This document shows, in pieces, positions 12,900 through 16,498 of a stretch of 16,498 nt of DNA. Source of the stretch: DASQVO01 sp035640715 (GTDB taxonomy: Bacteria; Actinomycetota; Actinomycetes; Streptosporangiales; Streptosporangiaceae). The notes under the pieces were generated by a model that was given only the letters and a program-made list of their open reading frames with translations, did not search any database and was not told the DNA's origin. Position numbers and translations under genes: made by a program. The stretch spans positions 1-16,498 of the forward strand of contig DASQVO010000494.1 of the NCBI GenBank assembly GCA_035640715.1, given 5' to 3'. The stretch's first letter is position 1; each line of letters begins with the position of its first letter.

Positions 12900-13706
12900 T
12901 CAGGCGGGCTCGCGGTCGGTGGCGGGGAGGGCGCTGCCGTCCAGCAGGACCTTCGCGACCAGGGCGGGATCATCCGTCATCGGGACGTGGCCGCAGCCGG
13001 GCAGCGGGACGAAGCGTGCCAGCGGCAGCCGCTGCCGCGCGATGCGGGCCTGGCTGGGCGGCAGCACCCGGTCGTGTGTCCCCCATGCGATGGTGACCGG
13101 CACGTCGCCGGGGAGGCTGGCAGTGAATGATGCCGGTGAGTCCAGGATGGTGTTCACGGCATCCCGCGCGGCCAGGAATGCCGCCGCGTCGCCCGCCGCT
13201 TGCTCCGGGCTCAGCTGGCCGGGCCTGCTGACGATCATGGCGTATATCAGCGCGCGGCCCGGGACGCTGCGCGCCAGCGCCGGTACCACCGGCTGCAGGC
13301 CCTTCCCGGTGAGCTGCATGACCTTGAAAATTGCCTTCGCGGAACGGAAGTGGCCATTGTGCGGCCAGAACCCGGCCGGCGACAGCGCCGTGACGGTCGC
13401 CGCGCGGCCACGGGCGGCTGTACCCAGCGCGAGCGCCCCGCCCAGCGAGTTGCCTGCCAGATGCGGGCGCTGCAGGCCCAGCTCGTCGAGGAGGCCGAGG
13501 ATCTCTGCCACCATGGCCTCGGCCGGCGCGCGCCCGGCCGTGCGCAGCGGCGGGGAATCGCCGTGGCCAGGCAGGTCAACGAGGATCAGCTCGCGATCCG
13601 GCGCCAGCAGGCTGGCGACGGCGTTCCACGCCTGCCGGCGGTGCCCGACACCGTGCAGCAGCACCAGCGGCGGCCCCGACCCCAGGCGCTCATGGGCAAG
13701 TTGGAC
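12900..13706 (-). CDS. Alpha/beta-fold serine hydrolase
   Basis: This is a soluble hydrolase of about 268 residues. Numbering from 13706, the nucleophile Ser87 is in GNSLGG, the acid Asp212 in GTHDRVLP, and the base His240 in GCGHVPM; the oxyanion motif is LLHGVGH. The lid region lies at about 115-180. The start is a problem: a good Shine-Dalgarno (GGGAGG, 13713-13718) sits 6 nt before codon GTC at 13706, and VQLAHERLGSGPPLVLLHG is a normal N-terminal strand. But GTC is not an accepted start. The first standard start is GTG 13664, which would cut away the first strand and leave MLLHG. No in-frame ATG, GTG or TTG exists upstream as far as I read (to about 13760). The gene may be damaged at its start or contain a base error. 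The substrate is unknown. Confidence 0.8.
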   Translation of the reverse strand, partial: VQLAHERLGSGPPLVLLHGVGHRRQAWNAVASLLAPDRELILVDLPGHGDSPPLRTAGRAPAEAMVAEILGLLDELGLQRPHLAGNSLGGALALGTAARGRAATVTALSPAGFWPHNGHFRSAKAIFKVMQLTGKGLQPVVPALARSVPGRALIYAMIVSRPGQLSPEQAAGDAAAFLAARDAVNTILDSPASFTASLPGDVPVTIAWGTHDRVLPPSQARIARQRLPLARFVPLPGCGHVPMTDDPALVAKVLLDGSALPATDREPA

Positions 13707-13797
13707 GCCGCACCTCCCTACTGGTAAGTAACAAGGATCGTACGCCCGCGTCAGGCGGAGCGCACGGGCTCCCGCGGGCGGACCGGCGCATCTTTTC

Positions 13798-13849
13798 CAT
13801 GATCGTGGGCCTTTTCCGCTGGATACGCGGTTTCCGGCCCACGATGATG
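13798..13849. terminator. Long two-tier hairpin downstream of the small membrane-protein gene
   Basis: Thirteen of fourteen positions pair between 13798-13811 and 13836-13849 (one G-G mismatch). Inside, a TTTT/TTTCC internal loop is followed by a 4-bp stem (CCGC/GCGG) with a 7-nt loop. It lies 34 nt past the stop of the minus-strand membrane protein and upstream of the alpha/beta hydrolase, so it probably terminates or attenuates minus-strand transcription. The structure is more elaborate than the other terminators in the window. Confidence 0.5.
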
Positions 13850-13883
13850 TTCCTGGGCGCGGCGGTGGTGCGGTGTCAGCGGG

Positions 13884-14396
13884 TCAGGCGCGGCCAGCGG
13901 TGAGCGCGGTCACGATGGCGAGCGCGAGCGTCACGGCGGCAGCCGAACCGTGCAGCAGGATCAGCCGGGCCGGGTAGTGGGGCTGCGCCGTTCCGGCGTG
14001 GCGCCTGGCGGCAATAGCGTTGCTGGCGGCCCAGGAGAGCCCGGCACCGATCGTCACGACGATCACCCCGAACGCGAGCCACGCGAACGTGCCGAATCTG
14101 GTGACCACGAAGGCGATCCAGCAGCCGAGGCCGATGACGCCGAGCGCCGGGTGCATGAATTCGAGCAGCGGGTGCTGGTCGGGCCGGGTGGTGATCCGGG
14201 TGTGGGTGATCGGCGGCGGCTTACCGGTACCCGCCGCATAGGCGGCAGCGGCGGCGGCGGGCACGCCTGCGGCGGCTGGCTCGGCCTGCGGACGGGCGTC
14301 CTCCGCCGAGGGCGCGCGGGCAGGCTTTCCGGCCGTCAGCAGGTACAGGCCCGCGGCCACCGTAAACATCCACAGCAGTAGTGCTGCGATATCCAC
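13884..14396 (-). CDS. Small integral membrane protein of unknown function
   Basis: This protein has 170 residues. Helix 1 is residues 1-22 (MDIAALLLWMFTVAAGLYLL). A Pro/Ala-rich, low-complexity linker (about 25-65) follows. Then come three hydrophobic helices: about 78-98 (EFMHPALGVIGLGCWIAFVV), about 104-125, and about 148-166 (RLILLHGSAAAVTLALAIVT). One His sits at the start of helix 2 (MHP) and one in helix 4 (LLHG); paired intramembrane His could bind haem, but this is speculation. The start is GTG 14396, with GGGAG 5 nt upstream. It stands alone, divergent from the cytosine deaminase gene. I do not recognise a named family. Confidence 0.7.
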   Translation of the reverse strand: MDIAALLLWMFTVAAGLYLLTAGKPARAPSAEDARPQAEPAAAGVPAAAAAAYAAGTGKPPPITHTRITTRPDQHPLLEFMHPALGVIGLGCWIAFVVTRFGTFAWLAFGVIVVTIGAGLSWAASNAIAARRHAGTAQPHYPARLILLHGSAAAVTLALAIVTALTAGRA

Positions 14397-14552
14397 TGAA
14401 CTCCCTTCGCTGACGGGGCCACGTCGGCCTCATGCGGCCGGAAGGTGCACGCCCTCCTGCCAGAAAGCGAATGTAGCCGAACGGTGATCGGCGCATGTCA
14501 GCACCCCGTGCGGGGCGCCCACGCCGGCTACGACCAGATAACGTGGTCGGCC

Positions 14553-15014
14553 ATGAGCTTCGGGCAGGCAAATCCGGTGGATGGCAAAATGATGGACTTG
14601 GCGCTCAGCCAGGCCCAGGCGAGCCTGGATGCGGGCGGCGTTCCCGTCGGCGCCGTGCTCGCCGCCGCGGACGAGGTCATCGCGGCCGGGCATAACGAGC
14701 GGGTGCAGTCGGGCGATCCGGTCGCGCACGGCGAGATCTCCTGCCTGCGCAACGCCGGGCGGCGGCCGGCCTATGCGGGCACCACCATGTACACGACGCT
14801 GTCGCCCTGCCAGATGTGCTCAGGGGCGATCCTGCTGTTCCAGATCCCCCGCGTCGTCGTGGGGGAAGCCGAGACGTTCACGGGTGATCTCGGATTCCTC
14901 TCCGGCCGCGGGGTTGAGATCGTGCTGCTGGACGACGAGCGGTGCATGGCCCTGATGCGGGAATTCCAGCAGCGGTACCCGGAGATCTGGAGCGAGGACA
15001 TCGGCGGCCGCTAG
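14553..15014 (+). CDS. Cytosine deaminase, yeast Fcy1-like
   Basis: This 153-residue zinc hydrolase would convert cytosine to uracil and ammonia. It carries HGEIS with zinc ligand His59 and catalytic Glu61, and the second zinc motif PCQMC (Cys86, Cys89). These and further stretches closely follow remembered yeast Fcy1 sequence: GGVPVGAVL, HGEISCLRNAG, TMYTTLSPCQMCSGAI, IPRVVVGE, LLDDERC and the C-terminal WSEDIG, whose Asp149 corresponds to Fcy1 Asp155. Length also agrees (Fcy1 has 158). Most bacterial deaminases of this fold have HAE and act on guanine or tRNA adenosine, and classical bacterial CodA is an unrelated amidohydrolase. ATG 14553 fits the family N-terminus, though its ribosome site is weak. 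Molybdenum-hydroxylase genes follow after a 148-bp gap. Confidence 0.85.
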   Translation: MSFGQANPVDGKMMDLALSQAQASLDAGGVPVGAVLAAADEVIAAGHNERVQSGDPVAHGEISCLRNAGRRPAYAGTTMYTTLSPCQMCSGAILLFQIPRVVVGEAETFTGDLGFLSGRGVEIVLLDDERCMALMREFQQRYPEIWSEDIGGR

Positions 15015-15045
15015 CTGGCGTTTTAAGGCATCACTTATTGCGCTC

Positions 15046-15075
15046 TTGCCTGGGGTGATCCACGATGTGGATGAT
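15046..15075 (+). promoter_or_regulatory. Candidate promoter with overlapping palindromic operator
   Basis: ATCCAC-GAT-GTGGAT (15058-15072) is a perfect 6-bp-arm palindrome with a 3-bp centre. It lies inside a possible promoter, TTGCCT (15046-15051) and GATGAT (15070-15075) at 18-bp spacing, about 90 nt ahead of the FAD-subunit gene. The layout suits repression of the molybdenum-hydroxylase operon by a dimeric regulator that is not in this window. Confidence 0.4.
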
Positions 15076-15162
15076 GCGCCGTGAGCGGTGACCACCCGGC
15101 CTCCCGGGCCGGGACCTGCCATACCCGGGCGTCACGGCGCCGTGCGATCACCGGGAGGGCGC

Positions 15163-16050
15163 ATGCAGGTTCCGTCGCATGTCGAGTACGAGCGGGCGAC
15201 CAGCGTCGAGCATGCGCTGGAGCTGCTCGGCCGGTTCGGGCCGGAAGCGAGGGTGGTCGCGGGCGGGCACAGCCTCATCCCGATGATGAAGCTCCGGCTG
15301 GCCCAGCCCGAGACGCTGATCGACATCGGCGGCCTCAGCGAACTGTCCCACATCACGGTCGAGGACGGGGAACTGCGGATCGGGGCGCTCGTCCGGCACG
15401 CGCAGCTCCTGGACTCCGCCGTGGCCGGCGGGCACTTCCCGATCCTCCATGACGCCGAGCGGGTCATCGCCGATCCGATCGTGCGGAACTGGGGGACCAT
15501 CGGCGGCTCGCTGTGCCAGGCCGACCCGTCCGAGGACCTGTCCGCCGTCTTCGCCGCGATCAGCGCGACGGCCGTGATCCAGGGCCCGCGCGGCATCCGT
15601 GAGGTTCCCGCGCGCGAGTTCCACCTCGGCCCCTATGAAACCGCCGTTGCTCCCGATGAGGTGCTGACGGAGCTGCGGGTGCCGGTCAGGCCAGGCGGCG
15701 GCAGCGCCTATGAGAAGGTCGCGCGGCGTGTCGGCGACTGGTCGGTGGCCGCGGCCGCCGCCGTCGTGTGGCTGGAGGCGGCCGGAGACGTCCCATCGAT
15801 CGCCGGCGCCGGGATCGGCCTGACCGCTGTCGGGGCCGACCATTTCGTCTCCGCCGAGGCCGAAGAATTCCTGCGCGGCAGGCCAGCAGACGAGGCGACG
15901 CTCGTGCGGACGGGCCAGATCGCCGCCGAACACTGTCACCCGGTTGCGGACCAGCGCGGGCCCGCCGACTACAAGCGCCACCTCGCTGCGGAGCTGACCA
16001 CCCGCGCGCTGCGCCGTGCGGTTGCCCGCGCCAGCGGCCGGGAGGCGTGA
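15163..16050 (+). CDS. FAD-binding subunit of a molybdenum hydroxylase (CoxM / xanthine dehydrogenase family subunit M)
   Basis: This 295-residue protein is the electron-transferring flavoprotein of a three-subunit xanthine-dehydrogenase-type enzyme. The N-terminal FAD domain (PF00941) shows VVAGGHSLIPMMKLRLAQP near residues 34-52 and RNWGTIGGSLCQADPSEDL near 110-128, the two FAD pyrophosphate-binding loops. The C-terminal CO-dehydrogenase flavoprotein domain follows (about 180-285). Length is typical. ATG 15163 has GGGAGGG just upstream; the frame is open further back but without family sequence. One nucleotide separates its stop from the 2Fe-2S subunit gene. The large molybdopterin subunit should lie beyond the window. 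The substrate may be CO, a purine, a pyrimidine or another heterocycle or aldehyde. Confidence 0.93.
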   Translation: MQVPSHVEYERATSVEHALELLGRFGPEARVVAGGHSLIPMMKLRLAQPETLIDIGGLSELSHITVEDGELRIGALVRHAQLLDSAVAGGHFPILHDAERVIADPIVRNWGTIGGSLCQADPSEDLSAVFAAISATAVIQGPRGIREVPAREFHLGPYETAVAPDEVLTELRVPVRPGGGSAYEKVARRVGDWSVAAAAAVVWLEAAGDVPSIAGAGIGLTAVGADHFVSAEAEEFLRGRPADEATLVRTGQIAAEHCHPVADQRGPADYKRHLAAELTTRALRRAVARASGREA

Positions 16051-16051
16051 C

Positions 16052-16498
16052 ATGGAAGTGACCATGACCGTCAACGGGGCCGAGTACACGCGCGACGTGG
16101 AACCGCGGCTGCTGCTGATCCATTTCCTCCGCGACGAGCTGGAGCTGACCGGCAGCCACTGGGGCTGTGACACGTCCAACTGCGGCGCCTGCGTGGTCTG
16201 GCTCGACGGCACGCCCGTCAAGTCCTGCACGGTGCTCGCGGCGATGGCCGGCGGCCGCAGCGTCCGCACGGTGGAGGGACTTGAACGCGACGGCGGCCTC
16301 GATCCGGTGCAGCAGGGGTTCGTGGCCTGCCACGGGCTGCAATGCGGCTTCTGCACGCCGGGCATGATGATGACCGCCCGATGGCTCCTTGACCGGCAGC
16401 CGGACCCGTCGGAGGACGAGATCAGGGAAGCGATCTCCGGCCAGGTGTGCCGCTGCACCGGCTACGAGAACATCGTGCGGGCCGTCCGCTGGGCGGCC
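16052..16498 (+). CDS. 2Fe-2S subunit of a molybdenum hydroxylase (CoxS type), cut by the window end
   Basis: These 149 codons are visible and still open at the last base; intact relatives have about 155-170. The N-terminal plant-type ferredoxin cluster is ligated by Cys39, Cys44, Cys47 and Cys59 (GCDTSNCGAC, then KSC). The C-terminal alpha-helical cluster is ligated by Cys98, Cys101, Cys133 and Cys135 (CGFCTPGM, then CRCTGYENI). Together they pass electrons from the molybdenum centre to FAD. ATG 16052 follows GGGAGG, which lies inside the end of the FAD-subunit gene, 1 nt after that gene's stop, so the two are tightly coupled. Only a few C-terminal residues are missing. Confidence 0.94.
   Translation, partial: MEVTMTVNGAEYTRDVEPRLLLIHFLRDELELTGSHWGCDTSNCGACVVWLDGTPVKSCTVLAAMAGGRSVRTVEGLERDGGLDPVQQGFVACHGLQCGFCTPGMMMTARWLLDRQPDPSEDEIREAISGQVCRCTGYENIVRAVRWAA

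Noticed and set aside
12919..13731. A 270-codon plus-strand open frame
   Set aside because: It is antisense to an alpha/beta hydrolase with a complete catalytic triad.
13798..13849. tRNA or tRNA-like gene
   Set aside because: The outer stem is 13 pairs and only one inner arm exists; there is no D- or T-arm and no CCA-like end.
15148..16458. A 436-codon open frame on the minus strand
   Set aside because: It is antisense to the FAD and 2Fe-2S subunit genes, which have full family motifs; it is a by-product of high GC.

Overview
The window reads as chromosomal DNA of a high-GC actinomycete, probably a soil-type one. GC is very high and third codon positions are almost all G or C in the real frames. 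GTG starts are frequent and Shine-Dalgarno sites are strong. Two GAF-ANTAR proteins, a STAS protein, an HxlR regulator, a NarL-type response regulator, a DUF4097 protein and an F420-type LLM oxidoreductase are all typical of that group. No rRNA, tRNA, transposase, integrase or CRISPR array was seen, so the species cannot be named.

Layout. 1-3400 carries small-molecule metabolism: a DMT exporter (-), an aldo/keto reductase (+) and an epoxide-hydrolase-type alpha/beta hydrolase (-). The hydrolase is divergent from an HxlR regulator (+, 3401-3865), and two 25-bp near-palindromes lie between them. 4134-6872 is a signalling island: a STAS protein fused to a degenerate histidine-kinase dimerisation segment (-) faces two consecutive GAF-ANTAR genes (+). 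The first ANTAR gene has an in-frame 20-codon leader ORF and hairpins in front of it. 6873-7233 holds an antisense coding-like remnant. A SixA-type phosphatase and a secreted lipase follow, the lipase behind an AT-rich region with repeated AGTAGCTT motifs. A near-perfect bidirectional terminator then separates them from the minus-strand genes.

9277-13706 is a minus-strand stretch with visible decay. An LLM oxidoreductase is translationally coupled to a broken M20 amidohydrolase. A DUF4097 membrane protein and a LuxR-type response regulator are followed upstream by only the ATPase end of their histidine kinase. The kinase is cut at about 12480, where a plus-strand gene remnant of unknown function begins. 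An alpha/beta hydrolase lies beyond it.

13884-16498 holds a small membrane protein (-), a yeast-Fcy1-like cytosine deaminase (+) and the first two subunits of a molybdenum hydroxylase (FAD subunit, then 2Fe-2S subunit, which runs off the window end). The deaminase next to a Mo-hydroxylase suggests, as an inference, oxidative nucleobase catabolism (cytosine to uracil to barbiturate). The most unusual features are this pairing, the STAS/pseudo-DHp protein beside the ANTAR pair, the ANTAR leader ORF, and the cluster of broken genes.
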